In this document: one piece after another, positions 51,790 through 61,194 of the stretch | How the letters are laid out: every line of letters begins with the position of its first letter | Numbering within the stretch: position 1 is the first letter of the stretch | Source: a virus | Reading direction: 5' to 3' (one strand) | IMG/VR virus record: IMGVR_UViG_3300025849_000025 | Span: 1-64,000 of that record | Length of the DNA: 64,000 bases | Made by a program: the position numbers and the translations under genes | Notes under the pieces: model-generated | Database searches by the model: none | Told to the model about the DNA's origin: nothing | What the model saw: only the letters and a program-made list of their open reading frames with translations

Positions 51790-54336
51790 CTATACAAAGA
51801 AATTATCTAGTGTGTTTATCTTAACTGCCGACCAACCAATCGCCTCTAGGATAGACTCTAGTGGGCTTAGGAAGACCTTTTCGAATTGCTTCTCATAGTC
51901 TATATAGTTCGCCAACTCAAACTCTGGTGGCAAACGTTGTCCTGGGAACGAGATAATATTCTCTCGAATTGGGTTTGGTGTCTTGAGATAGACAAACTTA
52001 ATCTTGTCCCCACCTGCAATAGGCTCATACGTTTTGCTCAAACCTCTTTTCTTCACTTCGTGATTGTATAGAATACAGCCCCGAACGTGCATTGGACAAC
52101 CTTTGCGATAGAGTGACGTAGAATCCATATACTTGCCGATTTCTTGTGTGCCACTATTACGACCAATATCTTCTGGTGGTAACTCAAAGAACTTTTTACG
52201 GAATTCTTCGATAAACTCTTGTACAGTCTCTTCGTTACCATTCATGATAACTGAGAAAGACTCTTTAAGCTTATCACGACACACCTCAGGTGTTGACGAA
52301 CGTACAGACTCAAGACCAGTCACGGAAACCTTTGGCTTATCGTAATGTACACCCTCAGAGTTCAAGGTGTTCATGATATAACGCTTCTTAGCAATAAAGA
52401 TGGACTTGTCTGTAATCTTCTCACGCTTCATGAACATCGCTTGGCGATACGCACCCATTTCCTTGGCAAGCTTTTCATAACCAGCATCAATAACAGGTTC
52501 GATCTTCATCTGGCAGACCTTATCAAGAAAATCTTCGCCCTTCTTACGATCAACATCCACCGTACCAAATGCGTTCTCAACAATTGGAGCCATGTCAACA
52601 TAGATAGAGTCAGTATCAATATACACAATGTAATCCTTATCGGTTTTAAGGATACGGTTTAGGTAATCATTCACTGACTTCTGTGCGTATCGAATAGACA
52701 ACTGACCAGATGTCGTAATTGCTTCAGCCATGTCGTTAATATAGTATAGGAAGTACACGTTAGCAGTCGCACCATAAAGGCTGTTCATAGCAATTTTAAT
52801 AGCCATCTGAGAGTTGTGTAGCTGTGTAGCTTCACGCTTAAGACGTGTCTTCTCAGCCCCATCAGTCGCATCTTCTAGTTGTTGTTCTACCTTAAGCATG
52901 TTCTGCTTGATGACTTTACGGTTGTTGTAGTATTCATCAATGATGCTAGGAATAACACCTTTAAACTTGTTACTAAAACAAGCGCCATTAGCACCAACAG
53001 ACATAGTTGGATCATCATTTTGGAAACGTCCTTCCAAAACCATATCCTGTGACACTTGCTTGCGCTCATCTTCTAGGTACGTCTCTGGTGACATATTGTA
53101 TTGCAACATGAGGTGTGGATACAGAGAGTTAAGGTCAAACGACACGATCCATGGATGCATGCCAACCTTTGGGTCTTTCACAAAGCCACCAACAAGTTCA
53201 CCAGCACGTTGACCTGGTTCACCCTTAACTGGTGGAACCTTGCCATCTTTCATAAGGCGTCGATATAGAGTTGTCTCCCAAATACCCACAGTACCAAATG
53301 CATCTTGATAGTTCACACCGCCGCCATAAGCAACAGTCATGACAAGAGACAACAATCCTGTTTCGTCTTCAAAACGTTGGATCAGTTCTGTATCTTTAAG
53401 GTTATAGTCGAGATATAGCTGCGGGTTTTGTTCGTACAATGCGTTTAGGTTGCCATACTCAGAATAGTCGAGTTTCTTCTCACCAAGAACAGTATATGCG
53501 ATATGATCAAGCTTATAGCTTTCTTGTGTGCCATACTTGTATCCAAACTTCTTGAACGCATCCATATAGTCAACAACAGTCATCCCACCGATCTGATACG
53601 TACCTTGCATCTTACCGAACATCTCACGCTCTTTATGACGGACATTGCGCCATGGGCTTAAGTCCTTCACCCATTCTTCACCGAATAAATGTTTCATGCG
53701 AGTAATAATGTACTGCACGTCAAAGTATTCTACGTTCCATCCAGTGATGATATCGGGATAACGGTTAACCCATAGCTCCTTGAAACGCTTCAATAGAGCC
53801 TCTTCACTGTCGAACTTCATAAAGTGAATGTTATCGGGGTGTAGATCAAGCAAAGTCTTGTTCTTGTCATAGTCCTTAAGACCAAGCAAGTGGTAATCAG
53901 AAGACTTGGATGACTTGTAAGCAATAGATGTAATTGCTTTGTCAGCCGTATTAACATCAGGATAGCCATCAGCAATGTCAACCTCAATATCAAAAGATAC
54001 GATGTTGATCAGGCTTGAATCAAACTTAATTTCATTAGGATACTTCTCTTGGATAAACTGGGACACATAGTTTGTGTTACCAGCAATCTCAAGACCATGA
54101 ACATCTTTATAGCGCTCTACAAAGTCTTTGGCTTCTTTCATACTATCAAGTTGATGTGGCACGAGTGGCTTGTCAGTCGTAAGACTTCTAAACTTTGATT
54201 CAGTAACGTCTTTCTTGCCATTCGTGAAAAGTGTTGGTTGGAATTTAACCTTGCGAGAGAACTGTTTGCCGTTCTCATAACCACGCCACAGAATGTTATT
54301 ACCGAAGCGCTCTACCGATGTATAAAAGTTAGTCAT
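51790..54336 (-). CDS. 43: DNA polymerase gp43 (family B)
   Basis: 848 aa (T4: 898). N-terminal exonuclease: Exo I SFDIEVD, Exo [12 protein letters not shown], Exo III DYNLKD-type. Polymerase palm: [20 protein letters not shown] (motif A), [12 protein letters not shown] (motif B), [10 protein letters not shown] with D574/D576 (motif C), and KKRY (KKRYIMN). Replicative polymerase using the gp45 clamp. Promoter at 54363-54391. Confidence 0.98.
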   Translation of the reverse strand: MTNFYTSVERFGNNILWRGYENGKQFSRKVKFQPTLFTNGKKDVTESKFRSLTTDKPLVPHQLDSMKEAKDFVERYKDVHGLEIAGNTNYVSQFIQEKYPNEIKFDSSLINIVSFDIEVDIADGYPDVNTADKAITSIAYKSSKSSDYHLLGLKDYDKNKTLLDLHPDNIHFMKFDSEEALLKRFKELWVNRYPDIITGWNVEYFDVQYIITRMKHLFGEEWVKDLSPWRNVRHKEREMFGKMQGTYQIGGMTVVDYMDAFKKFGYKYGTQESYKLDHIAYTVLGEKKLDYSEYGNLNALYEQNPQLYLDYNLKDTELIQRFEDETGLLSLVMTVAYGGGVNYQDAFGTVGIWETTLYRRLMKDGKVPPVKGEPGQRAGELVGGFVKDPKVGMHPWIVSFDLNSLYPHLMLQYNMSPETYLEDERKQVSQDMVLEGRFQNDDPTMSVGANGACFSNKFKGVIPSIIDEYYNNRKVIKQNMLKVEQQLEDATDGAEKTRLKREATQLHNSQMAIKIAMNSLYGATANVYFLYYINDMAEAITTSGQLSIRYAQKSVNDYLNRILKTDKDYIVYIDTDSIYVDMAPIVENAFGTVDVDRKKGEDFLDKVCQMKIEPVIDAGYEKLAKEMGAYRQAMFMKREKITDKSIFIAKKRYIMNTLNSEGVHYDKPKVSVTGLESVRSSTPEVCRDKLKESFSVIMNGNEETVQEFIEEFRKKFFELPPEDIGRNSGTQEIGKYMDSTSLYRKGCPMHVRGCILYNHEVKKRGLSKTYEPIAGGDKIKFVYLKTPNPIRENIISFPGQRLPPEFELANYIDYEKQFEKVFLSPLESILEAIGWSAVKINTLDNFFV

Positions 54337-54362
54337 GACAATCCTTAATTTGTGTTCCTACT

Positions 54363-54391
54363 ATGATAACACAGTTATTCGTCTTCGTCAA
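54363..54391 (-). promoter_or_regulatory. Sigma70-type promoter for gp43
   Basis: -35 TTGACG (54391-54386), 17-base spacer ending TGTGT, -10 TATCAT (54368-54363). Overlaps the 3' end of the acidic 149-aa gene. Confidence 0.6.
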
Positions 54392-54824
54392 CTACTTCTT
54401 CAACTTCTACACCGTTACTGATGTATGTTTCGATGTAGTCTGACTGATACCCAACCTCTTCTAAAAATTCAAGCCTGTCAAAGAAGTCATCTGATTGAGC
54501 TTCCCAGTCTTCTTCAAGTTTCTCTTTTTCTTCTTCTGTCCACCCAGAATGGAATACAAAGTAACTATGACCAGAAGTTGTTGTCTGGATATCACACTCT
54601 TCGAAGTCACTATGGCAAAGTTCTACTGCATCATCGACGATTTCTTGTAGCATGTTTGCTTCTTCTTCGTTTTTGACTGTGACGTATAGTTCACCAGACT
54701 TCCATTCAGTTTGAATGTTCACACCCTTTAGGCCATCATTCAGTGGGGTAAACACTTCCACATCCACATAGTCCCAACGATTTTTGTTTATCAATGAATA
54801 GGTTTTTCCAACTTCAATTTTCAT
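54375..54824 (-). CDS. Unknown strongly acidic protein (149 aa)
   Basis: Beta-type N-terminal half (GKTYSLINKNRWDYVDVEVFTPLNDGLKGVNIQTEWKSGELYVTVK) and very acidic C-terminal half (EEEKEKLEEDWEAQSDDFFDRLEFLEEVGY... EVEEVVDEDE). No domain recognised. ATG overlaps the stop of the 73-aa gene, so coupled to the gp46-gp47 run. Strong acidity suggests protein or DNA-mimic interactions (inference). Confidence 0.78.
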   Translation of the reverse strand: MKIEVGKTYSLINKNRWDYVDVEVFTPLNDGLKGVNIQTEWKSGELYVTVKNEEEANMLQEIVDDAVELCHSDFEECDIQTTTSGHSYFVFHSGWTEEEKEKLEEDWEAQSDDFFDRLEFLEEVGYQSDYIETYISNGVEVEEVVDEDE

Positions 54825-55042
54825 TTCTTGTACTCCATCTCAGTAATTACATCAATCCCTTCTTTATCATTAGCGATACCAAGTGCCAGTGCTTGAATAT
54901 CATCAATTAGGTTTTGACAAGCCTTTTTATCATATTCTTTGTAAGAAATCTCAGCAAATTCATTACGGACACGGTGTAACAGAATAGCCTTGTCGTGCAT
55001 TGCATTTATTCTTCTGATTAAGTCTTCGATTGAATGTTGCAT
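54821..55042 (-). CDS. Small helical protein after gp46 (73 aa)
   Basis: Start ATG 55042 with GAGGAG 5 bases before it; the longer frame (55120) lies in gp46. Basic helical part (SIEDLIRRINAMHDKAILLHRVRNEFAEISYKEYDKKACQNLIDDIQAL). Function unknown. In the gp47-gp46 transcript. Confidence 0.77.
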   Translation of the reverse strand: MQHSIEDLIRRINAMHDKAILLHRVRNEFAEISYKEYDKKACQNLIDDIQALALGIANDKEGIDVITEMEYKK

Positions 55043-55055
55043 TACGTTCTCCTCA

Positions 55056-56765
55056 TTAAACAATTTCGCTAAAGTTTTTAACCTTCTGAAAGGTAATGTT
55101 AGAATCAAACTTATCGCCAAACTGCAAGCCCCTGTGGCTGATTACGAATATGTTATCATCTGCGTTCAAGTTGTGTAGTTGGTCGATCAAGTTCTCAATA
55201 CCTACTGCGTCTAAAGCGCCATCTAGCGTTTCGTCCAACAATAGCAAGTTTGTTGACACGCTGTTGCGTAGTTTGGCAACAGAACGCCATGCCAACATGA
55301 TTGACAATGTAATGCGTAACTTCTCACCCTCAGAGAATGACGCATATGAAAAAGCATCACGGAACCTTGACTTGATAACCTCATTGAAGTTCTCATCTAA
55401 TTGGAAGTCAACAAACAAGTCAAAAGCACCTAGATATGTATTAATCAATTTGTTCATCACTGGGATGTACTGTTTGATGATACGTGTTTTGATGCCACCG
55501 TCCTTTAGGATGGCTTGCACTACAGAAAGAGTTTCTTTGTCTTTATGTAGGACTTCTTGATCAGACTTTGTGGTGCGAAGTGTTTCGTTTAGGCTATTCA
55601 ACTTTGTTGTATCGATAGCTTCGACGTCTTTCTCTGCCCTGTCTAATTCGTTTTTATAAGACATTAGAGCGCTTTTAGCCATCTTGATGGTGGCTCTGTG
55701 ATCACCGATCTTTAAGTTTCCATCACGAATTTGATCTTCAAGTACAGATATAGCTTCAAGACGATCCGTATAGACCTTATTCTTAATTGCTAATTGCTTC
55801 AACCCTTCTTCCAACTCAACAATCTTTTTGTCTTTATCTGCGATGATACTGGTTTTGAATTCATGCTCAATGCCTTGCTTACACGTAGGACAATCATCGT
55901 GATCGTGGTAGAATGACAATTCTTTCTTATGGTTCGCCATAGTAATTTCTATATTGCGACGAAGTTCATCTGCCTTGTAGTTCTTAGCTTTCATGTCAGC
56001 TTTGTCAGAAATATCATCTACAATCACTTGTATTGTATCTTGAGTAGCTTCGATTTTAGTCTGTGCCTCACTAATACTGTCAAGGTGACCTTTCATCTTC
56101 TCTTTGATCTTATCAACTTCTTCTGTTTTGATAGCACGAATAGATGCGTTGTGTTCCTTCGCTGACTGTAGCTGTGTTTCAACTAAGTCTATCTTGTAAG
56201 TGTTCTCGTTAATCTCAGTCTTGTTATCCGACACACGAGTTTTCAGTAGAGTGTTCATAGTGGAGAAAACTTGAATATCTAATAGGTCTTCAATAATCTC
56301 ACGACGTGCCTGTGCTGTAAGTTCCATAAATGGGACATAGGTGGCAGAGCCAAGCACAACGATTTGGTTAAATGACTTGTAGTTAAGATTAAGAATAGTT
56401 TGCTCAAGATATGCTTGATAGTCTTTACTAGCCGCTTCTTGGTCAACAAGTTCACCGTTCTTCCAAATCTCGAATACGTTAGGTTTAATCCCACGGACGA
56501 TCTTGTAATAGTTTTGTGCAATCTTAAAGACCACCTCAACCATAGTCTCACGACCATTAATACTGTTTACCAGTTGTGCTTTGTTAATCTTACGAAATGC
56601 CTTGCCGTAAAGAGCAAACACAATAGCATCCAACAGCGTAGACTTACCACTGCCGTTAGTACCACTGATAAGAGTGGTTCTACTTTTGTCTAGTTGTATC
56701 TCTGTCCAAGCATTGCCAGATGACAATAGATTTTTGTATCTCACGCTCTGGAATTGAATTTTCAT
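55056..56765 (-). CDS. 46: Recombination endonuclease subunit gp46 (Rad50-like)
   Basis: 569 aa. Walker A GTNGSGKST (K41), long coiled coils (~170-270 and 310-420) around zinc hook C292-P-T-C295, ABC signature SFSEGEKLRI and Walker B LLLLDETLDGALD. With gp47 it resects DNA ends for recombination-dependent replication. Its ATG overlaps the gp47 stop (ATGA). Confidence 0.97.
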   Translation of the reverse strand: MKIQFQSVRYKNLLSSGNAWTEIQLDKSRTTLISGTNGSGKSTLLDAIVFALYGKAFRKINKAQLVNSINGRETMVEVVFKIAQNYYKIVRGIKPNVFEIWKNGELVDQEAASKDYQAYLEQTILNLNYKSFNQIVVLGSATYVPFMELTAQARREIIEDLLDIQVFSTMNTLLKTRVSDNKTEINENTYKIDLVETQLQSAKEHNASIRAIKTEEVDKIKEKMKGHLDSISEAQTKIEATQDTIQVIVDDISDKADMKAKNYKADELRRNIEITMANHKKELSFYHDHDDCPTCKQGIEHEFKTSIIADKDKKIVELEEGLKQLAIKNKVYTDRLEAISVLEDQIRDGNLKIGDHRATIKMAKSALMSYKNELDRAEKDVEAIDTTKLNSLNETLRTTKSDQEVLHKDKETLSVVQAILKDGGIKTRIIKQYIPVMNKLINTYLGAFDLFVDFQLDENFNEVIKSRFRDAFSYASFSEGEKLRITLSIMLAWRSVAKLRNSVSTNLLLLDETLDGALDAVGIENLIDQLHNLNADDNIFVISHRGLQFGDKFDSNITFQKVKNFSEIV

Positions 56766-57823
56766 AGACTTAATGCCTCATTATATAGTTCATCAACGAT
56801 CTGTTTAATCGCTTGTTTGTTAGCCGATGTGTCAAGAGTTTCGATATATCCATGTAAGATATCCTTAGTATCAGCACTCTCATCAAGAATTTCCTCAACA
56901 CCACTGTCTTCTAGGTTCAACGAATCTTCGATAGACTTAACATCTGATGCACCACTATCGGATAGTTTGTCAAGGAATAAATCATACACATACGGATTAG
57001 TTCTATTCTTGACGATGACTTTAATGAAAGCATTGTTGATGTTAGAGATATCAAGAGCCTCAACATCCTCAACTGTCATGTCAGCATCATCGTATTCTAT
57101 CTTGTGGTATATAGGTGTGGGGTTAAGTACCCATTCTAAATTGCGTGTCTCAGTATCAAGAACTCTAAAACCACGCTTCCCACCATGATCACTCCACGTC
57201 ATCTCATAGGGCGCACCAAGGTAATTGATGTTACCATACTCAGAAGGATGGTGGAAGTGACCAGAGTAAACAGACTCAAAGTGTGAAAATGTTTCTTTGT
57301 TTAAACCATGAGAACACAAGGTTCCCTTCAACATCTCAAAACCTACGATATCAAAGTGACCCATGCAAATGTTTGCAGTAGATGTTTTCAAAATATCTAA
57401 TGACTGTTGGCTATTGGTCTTCGTCAACCATGGAACCATAATTATATCAGTAGAGCCGAAGGTAAGTTCCTTTGGTGTATCCTGATATACATGAAAGTTG
57501 TCATACTCATTCAACAACAAGTCCATTGAGTTGATCTCATTGGTGTTCGAATAGTAGACAGAGTGGTTGCCAACAATAGCATGATATTCAATATTACGAT
57601 TCTGCATCTGATCAAAGAACATCTTCTTTGCTCTGGATAGAGTAACGTAATTAACATATTTACGACGATCAAAGGTATCACCAAGATCAAGAACAATTTT
57701 GATATCATGTTCATCAATATAAGGAAAGAATACCTCAGAGAAAAACTTTTCTTGATGATCCAAGAATACCTTAGTGTCTCCACGTACACCAAGGTGCATA
57801 TCAGTGATAATTGCTATCTTCAT
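56762..57823 (-). CDS. 47: Recombination endonuclease subunit gp47 (Mre11-like)
   Basis: 353 aa. Metallophosphoesterase blocks: ITDMHLG (D8, H10), VLDLGDTFDRR, IVGNHSVYY, MGHFDI and YSGHFHHPS. Mre11-type nuclease working with gp46. Located just after gp55 (5 bases). Confidence 0.96.
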   Translation of the reverse strand: MKIAIITDMHLGVRGDTKVFLDHQEKFFSEVFFPYIDEHDIKIVLDLGDTFDRRKYVNYVTLSRAKKMFFDQMQNRNIEYHAIVGNHSVYYSNTNEINSMDLLLNEYDNFHVYQDTPKELTFGSTDIIMVPWLTKTNSQQSLDILKTSTANICMGHFDIVGFEMLKGTLCSHGLNKETFSHFESVYSGHFHHPSEYGNINYLGAPYEMTWSDHGGKRGFRVLDTETRNLEWVLNPTPIYHKIEYDDADMTVEDVEALDISNINNAFIKVIVKNRTNPYVYDLFLDKLSDSGASDVKSIEDSLNLEDSGVEEILDESADTKDILHGYIETLDTSANKQAIKQIVDELYNEALSL

Positions 57824-57828
57824 GAAGA

Positions 57829-58356
57829 TTAATCCTTTTTCTTGACGTCTTCTTTTTTCTTAGCTTTATCACGTTCAATCTTGTCTTCAAAGTCTTGAAC
57901 AAATGTATTCATATAATCAGCATTGGTATATAGGTTCAGAACTTCTTCCCCACCCTCATATGTGCCACCTGTTGAAATCATTTGCTGACTTGACTTAAAC
58001 CTAATATACATCTGCTTCTTCTCTTTGGCAATACGACGGAGAAACGCATACCAAATGATCTGTGTAAAGTACGCAAATGGATTAGATGATTTCTCAGAGT
58101 TGAAGTTGCCAATATACAATAGACAATTCTCAATCCCATCAGAGATCATATCATCTTTATACGTGTAGCCACTGAAGTTTGGTTTGGTTGATAGTCGTGT
58201 TGCAATCTGGAAGATACAAGTTCCAATGTAATCTGGGACACGAGGCTTCAAGTCTTCACCCGCCTCTTCAGCTTCTTTACAATCGGCTTGATACTTGATC
58301 AAGGCTTCCAATAAATCTCTGTTGTTTACATAATTCTTTTTAGCTCGACGTGCCAT
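57829..58356 (-). CDS. 55: Late sigma factor gp55
   Basis: 175 aa (T4: 185). Sigma region 2-like core: YKDDMISDGIENCLLYIGNFNSEKSSNPFAYFTQIIWYAFLRRIAKEKKQMYIRFKSSQ, preceded by YIGTCIFQIATRLSTKPNF. In T4 it directs RNA polymerase to TATAAATA, the box found before late genes in this window. Basic, Lys-rich tail. Own promoter at 58381-58409. Confidence 0.93.
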   Translation of the reverse strand: MARRAKKNYVNNRDLLEALIKYQADCKEAEEAGEDLKPRVPDYIGTCIFQIATRLSTKPNFSGYTYKDDMISDGIENCLLYIGNFNSEKSSNPFAYFTQIIWYAFLRRIAKEKKQMYIRFKSSQQMISTGGTYEGGEEVLNLYTNADYMNTFVQDFEDKIERDKAKKKEDVKKKD

Positions 58357-58380
58357 AAATGCCTCCTCATAATTTTATTA

Positions 58381-58409
58381 ATTATACCACAGATATCTTA
58401 ATTTGTCAA
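58381..58409 (-). promoter_or_regulatory. Early sigma70 consensus promoter, family B
   Basis: -35 TTGACA (58409-58404), 17-base spacer ending TGTGG, -10 TATAAT (58386-58381), followed by a leader with ATGAGGAGGC to gp55 ATG 58356. Confidence 0.88.
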
Positions 58410-58424
58410 CTATGCATTTTTTAC

Positions 58425-58452
58425 TTGACAAGCTTTTCAAGTCGTGTATAAT
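58425..58452 (+). promoter_or_regulatory. Plus-strand sigma70 consensus promoter, antisense to uvsW
   Basis: -35 TTGACA (58425-58430), 16-base spacer, -10 TATAAT (58447-58452). Back-to-back with the gp55 promoter (15 bases apart) and pointing into the 3' end of uvsW. Only a 22-codon ORF (58459-58527) follows, with no ribosome-binding site. Confidence 0.65.
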
Positions 58453-58510
58453 AGGCGTATGCCTTATAAGAACAATAATGATTCTTTAATGCTATTAAGG
58501 ATAATTAAGA

Positions 58511-60004
58511 TTATATTTCTACAGTAAAGATTTTAGTCTTAAACTGTTGCTCTCCATACATGTCGATCCTTTTACGAAAATGATCAAGAGTATAGTTGTT
58601 ATAAGAACCAGAAGATAGATCATCACTAACATCATAAAGAACAGCTTTATCTGAACCATTACCTTTTCTTAGTGAACGACCAACAGACTGGAATACTTTA
58701 ATCTCAGATTTACCACCAAAAGCAAAGATAACATTATCCAATCTCTTAAGGTTAACACCAGTAGAATAAGTGCCAAAGGAAGCAAGGATATTATGTTTCT
58801 TCTCAGGATCATTCTCAACAAGATGTCTAATCCTTTCACGTTCTTCACCTTTAACCCCACCATGAATAAAATGCAGTTCTCTCCCCTCTTTTTGAAAGAG
58901 GGGTTCTAAAACCTTACCATGTTTCTCAACCAAATCAAATAAGACTAAGTTGTTTTGACCTTCTAAAGACCACAATAGATTTCTTAGGAATATGTTTCTT
59001 CTTTCACAATTAACCAAGAACTCTCGCTCAGCACTAAACTTTCTACTGGCGTCAAGTTTATTGATAGCTTTCTTGAAGCCCTTTCTTATCTCTTGACTAT
59101 GTGAAAGAACAATCGCTTTAACTTCGAAGTCAGCAACAGTACCATCATCAATAAGGTTCTTGGTTGTTACATGCTGTCTAACAGAACCAAAACACCCTTC
59201 AAGAACAAGTCGGTGTGTCTTACTCTCTTCTGTTTTCAATGTACCAGTAAACCCATGTCTATAATAACAATCAGGCAACATACCCATAATCGTCTGAAGT
59301 GACTTAGCTTGGAATTGATGTGCTTCGTCACCAAGAACTACTTTAAATTGAGCAAACCATTCTTTAGGTAACTTAACCAATGACTGCCATGTAGATACAA
59401 CAACAGGCTTATCTGTATTTTTCTCAGCACCACCTTTAATCTTGTGGATTGCCTCAGGATCACAGCCATAATCAATGAAGTCACCTTCCATCTGGTGGAC
59501 AAGTGAGATTGTAGGGACAATGATAAGTGTTCTGTGGTTAAACTTTTTATAATAATGCTGCTGGATTAGATAAATGATCAGAGACTTACCAGATGATGTT
59601 GGCGACAAAGATAACGATCTACTATCACGCAAAGCATCTACAATGTATTGGTTTTGGTAATCTCTAGGAATAAACTTACAGTTCACTTCCTTAGCTAACT
59701 GGATACCATAATCATCAGGGATATCATCTTCGCCATGGATCAAATGGTCAGGAGCATCGATGTCATAACCACGGTCTTCACAGAAAATAATCAACTTCTT
59801 CATCAGACCAACCATCAAGGTAGGACGCATTGGGGAGTAGAGTCTGATAAAACCGTCCCAGATTTTATTCTTGTAAGAAGGTGTGAACATGTAATTTGCA
59901 GGTCTAAACGAAAAGAATTCTTGTATCTCTTGTCGTATGCCTGGATCGGCAGTTACTTTTAGATTGATAGCATCCAGTTGTTCTACAGTAATTACGTCTG
60001 CCAT
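58511..60004 (-). CDS. uvsW: UvsW-like DNA/RNA helicase
   Basis: 497 aa (T4: 503). Superfamily 2: Walker A PTSSGKS (K140), DEAH box D226-EAH, TGT motif GFTGTL, and C-terminal VGRSLRKGNG (motif VI). UvsW unwinds recombination and R-loop intermediates and ends origin replication. In T4 it is late; here an exact late box (60037-60044) lies 32 bases before the ATG, with GAGG as ribosome-binding site. Confidence 0.96.
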   Translation of the reverse strand: MADVITVEQLDAINLKVTADPGIRQEIQEFFSFRPANYMFTPSYKNKIWDGFIRLYSPMRPTLMVGLMKKLIIFCEDRGYDIDAPDHLIHGEDDIPDDYGIQLAKEVNCKFIPRDYQNQYIVDALRDSRSLSLSPTSSGKSLIIYLIQQHYYKKFNHRTLIIVPTISLVHQMEGDFIDYGCDPEAIHKIKGGAEKNTDKPVVVSTWQSLVKLPKEWFAQFKVVLGDEAHQFQAKSLQTIMGMLPDCYYRHGFTGTLKTEESKTHRLVLEGCFGSVRQHVTTKNLIDDGTVADFEVKAIVLSHSQEIRKGFKKAINKLDASRKFSAEREFLVNCERRNIFLRNLLWSLEGQNNLVLFDLVEKHGKVLEPLFQKEGRELHFIHGGVKGEERERIRHLVENDPEKKHNILASFGTYSTGVNLKRLDNVIFAFGGKSEIKVFQSVGRSLRKGNGSDKAVLYDVSDDLSSGSYNNYTLDHFRKRIDMYGEQQFKTKIFTVEI

Positions 60005-60036
60005 GATAACCTCACATTGTTCATAGTATATGCTAC

Positions 60037-60044
60037 TATTTATA
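60037..60044 (-). promoter_or_regulatory. T4-type late promoter TATAAATA (uvsW)
   Basis: Exact minus-strand TATAAATA between uvsY and uvsW; agrees with known late expression of uvsW in T4. Confidence 0.8.
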
Positions 60045-60059
60045 CAATGTGGCTAAGGC

Positions 60060-60494
60060 TTAATATTCGCCTGCTTGGAACTTAATCACGTCTACCATAG
60101 ACTTAATAATGAAGTTTCGGCTGTGGATAGTCTTGATAATGCTCTCAAGATAGTTAGCATTCTCTGAGTGGTAATCAATTTTAAGACTTAGATTAATAAT
60201 ATCTCTATCTGCTTGGATGTGTTTATCCAAGTCAGCACGTATAATCTTTCTTTGGCATGGCTTCCAACCACGAATACGCAAGTCTTCTTCAGCCATTTCA
60301 CCACCGTAGTAGTCACGCTTATCCATCTCAAGTTCTTTATAGTCGCCCTTGAGCTTCTTAACACGCAAAGCTTCTGTGTAATACATGTTGTAATACTTAC
60401 TGTGCAACGAAGGAATGTTTCGAAGTTCGTTCATCAAGTCGTTTTCGTTGATTTTAGAATCTTTACTCCAAATCTCACTGATTTTATTTTCCAA
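60060..60494 (-). CDS. uvsY: UvsY-like recombination mediator
   Basis: 144 aa (T4: 137). Helical with the family blocks: HSKYYNMYYTEALRVKKLKGDYKELEMDKRDYYGGE, ADLDKHIQADRDIINLSLKI, and ESIIKTIHSRNFIIKSMVDVIKFQAGEY at the end (T4: IKSRGFAIKHIQDMRAFEAGK). Loads UvsX on gp32-coated DNA. Promoter at 60524-60552. Confidence 0.87.
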   Translation of the reverse strand: MENKISEIWSKDSKINENDLMNELRNIPSLHSKYYNMYYTEALRVKKLKGDYKELEMDKRDYYGGEMAEEDLRIRGWKPCQRKIIRADLDKHIQADRDIINLSLKIDYHSENANYLESIIKTIHSRNFIIKSMVDVIKFQAGEY

Positions 60495-60523
60495 AACATA
60501 ATCCTCTCTATATTAATGAAAGG

Positions 60524-60552
60524 ATTATACCACAAATATTAGAGAGTGTCAA
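60524..60552 (-). promoter_or_regulatory. Early sigma70 consensus promoter, family B (uvsY)
   Basis: -35 TTGACA (60552-60547), 17-base spacer ending TGTGG, -10 TATAAT (60529-60524). Overlaps the stop region of the tube-like gene. Confidence 0.85.
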
Positions 60553-61037
60553 CCAACTTTTTCGAAGGTATATCTGTCATATCGGAAAGACATGTTAACT
60601 TCTGGGTAGAATACGTCAGTTCCAGTTATGTCAAGATTTACAGCACTTAGAGATACTGGTGTACAGTTTAGGAAGTTGAACTTCACGTTTAGATTCTTGT
60701 TGCTGTTCAAGATCAGAATGCTGATATCACTGTCAAGACCTTCGACCCCATCTTTCAATGGTTTGTAATCATCAAACTTTTCTGGGCTTGCAAGAGCTTT
60801 CATCCAATTGTAACATTCCATATAGTTGTTCATGTTTTCGTCTACAAGGAAACTGAAGTCTAAATCTTGGTACGCCAATCTGTCGCCAGCAACAAACAAG
60901 TTTCCCATAGGGTTCACTAGCTGTGGAGCTTCTAATGTGACACCTGGGATAAACGCTTTCTGTGTGAAGAACTCTACGTTAGGTAAACGTGATACAGACA
61001 CGGTAAAACCAATAGGTGATAAGTAATTAGTGTTCAT
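60549..61037 (-). CDS. Tail-tube-fold virion protein
   Basis: 162 aa from ATG 61037 (AGGAAAG before it; the 61061 start lacks one). Tube-type pattern: LSPIGFTVSVSRLPNVEFFTQKAFIPGVTLEAPQLVNPMGN..., GDRLAYQDLDFSFLVDENMNNYMECYNWMKALASPE, ending NMSFRYDRYTFEKV. Proteins of this kind in marine T4-like phages are neck/tail or tube paralogues. Late promoter 43 bases upstream supports a structural role. Far from the other tail genes. Confidence 0.8.
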   Translation of the reverse strand: MNTNYLSPIGFTVSVSRLPNVEFFTQKAFIPGVTLEAPQLVNPMGNLFVAGDRLAYQDLDFSFLVDENMNNYMECYNWMKALASPEKFDDYKPLKDGVEGLDSDISILILNSNKNLNVKFNFLNCTPVSLSAVNLDITGTDVFYPEVNMSFRYDRYTFEKVG

Positions 61038-61054
61038 TTTCAAAACTTTCCTGT

Positions 61055-61083
61055 TTGACAATCATTGTTTTCTATGTTATTAT
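61055..61083 (+). promoter_or_regulatory. Plus-strand sigma70 promoter for topoisomerase genes
   Basis: -35 TTGACA (61055-61060), 17-base spacer, -10 TATTAT (61078-61083). Drives gp39/60. The -10 overlaps the minus-strand late box at 61081-61088. Confidence 0.75.
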
Positions 61084-61088
61084 TTATA
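61081..61088 (-). promoter_or_regulatory. T4-type late promoter TATAAATA (tube-like gene)
   Basis: Exact minus-strand TATAAATA, 43 bases before ATG 61037, overlapping the plus-strand early -10 box. Confidence 0.78.
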
Positions 61089-61089
61089 A

Positions 61090-61194
61090 ATGTTACTAAA
61101 TAAGGATTACACAAGTTTGGACAAACAAGACGATCCATGTGATGACGTTACACATTGGTGTGGCTATTTGAAAGGTAAAAGACAGAATGGCTGA
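61090..61194 (+). CDS. Possible short leader ORF before topoisomerase (34 aa)
   Basis: ATG 61090 to TGA 61194, overlapping the gp39/60 ATG (61187). The sequence ends DDVTHWCGYLKGKRQNG. The ATG is at the expected transcript start, so it would be leaderless. An inner TTG (61117) has TAAGGAT before it and would give ~25 aa. Overlap with the next start suggests translational coupling; weak evidence. Confidence 0.35.
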   Translation: MLLNKDYTSLDKQDDPCDDVTHWCGYLKGKRQNG

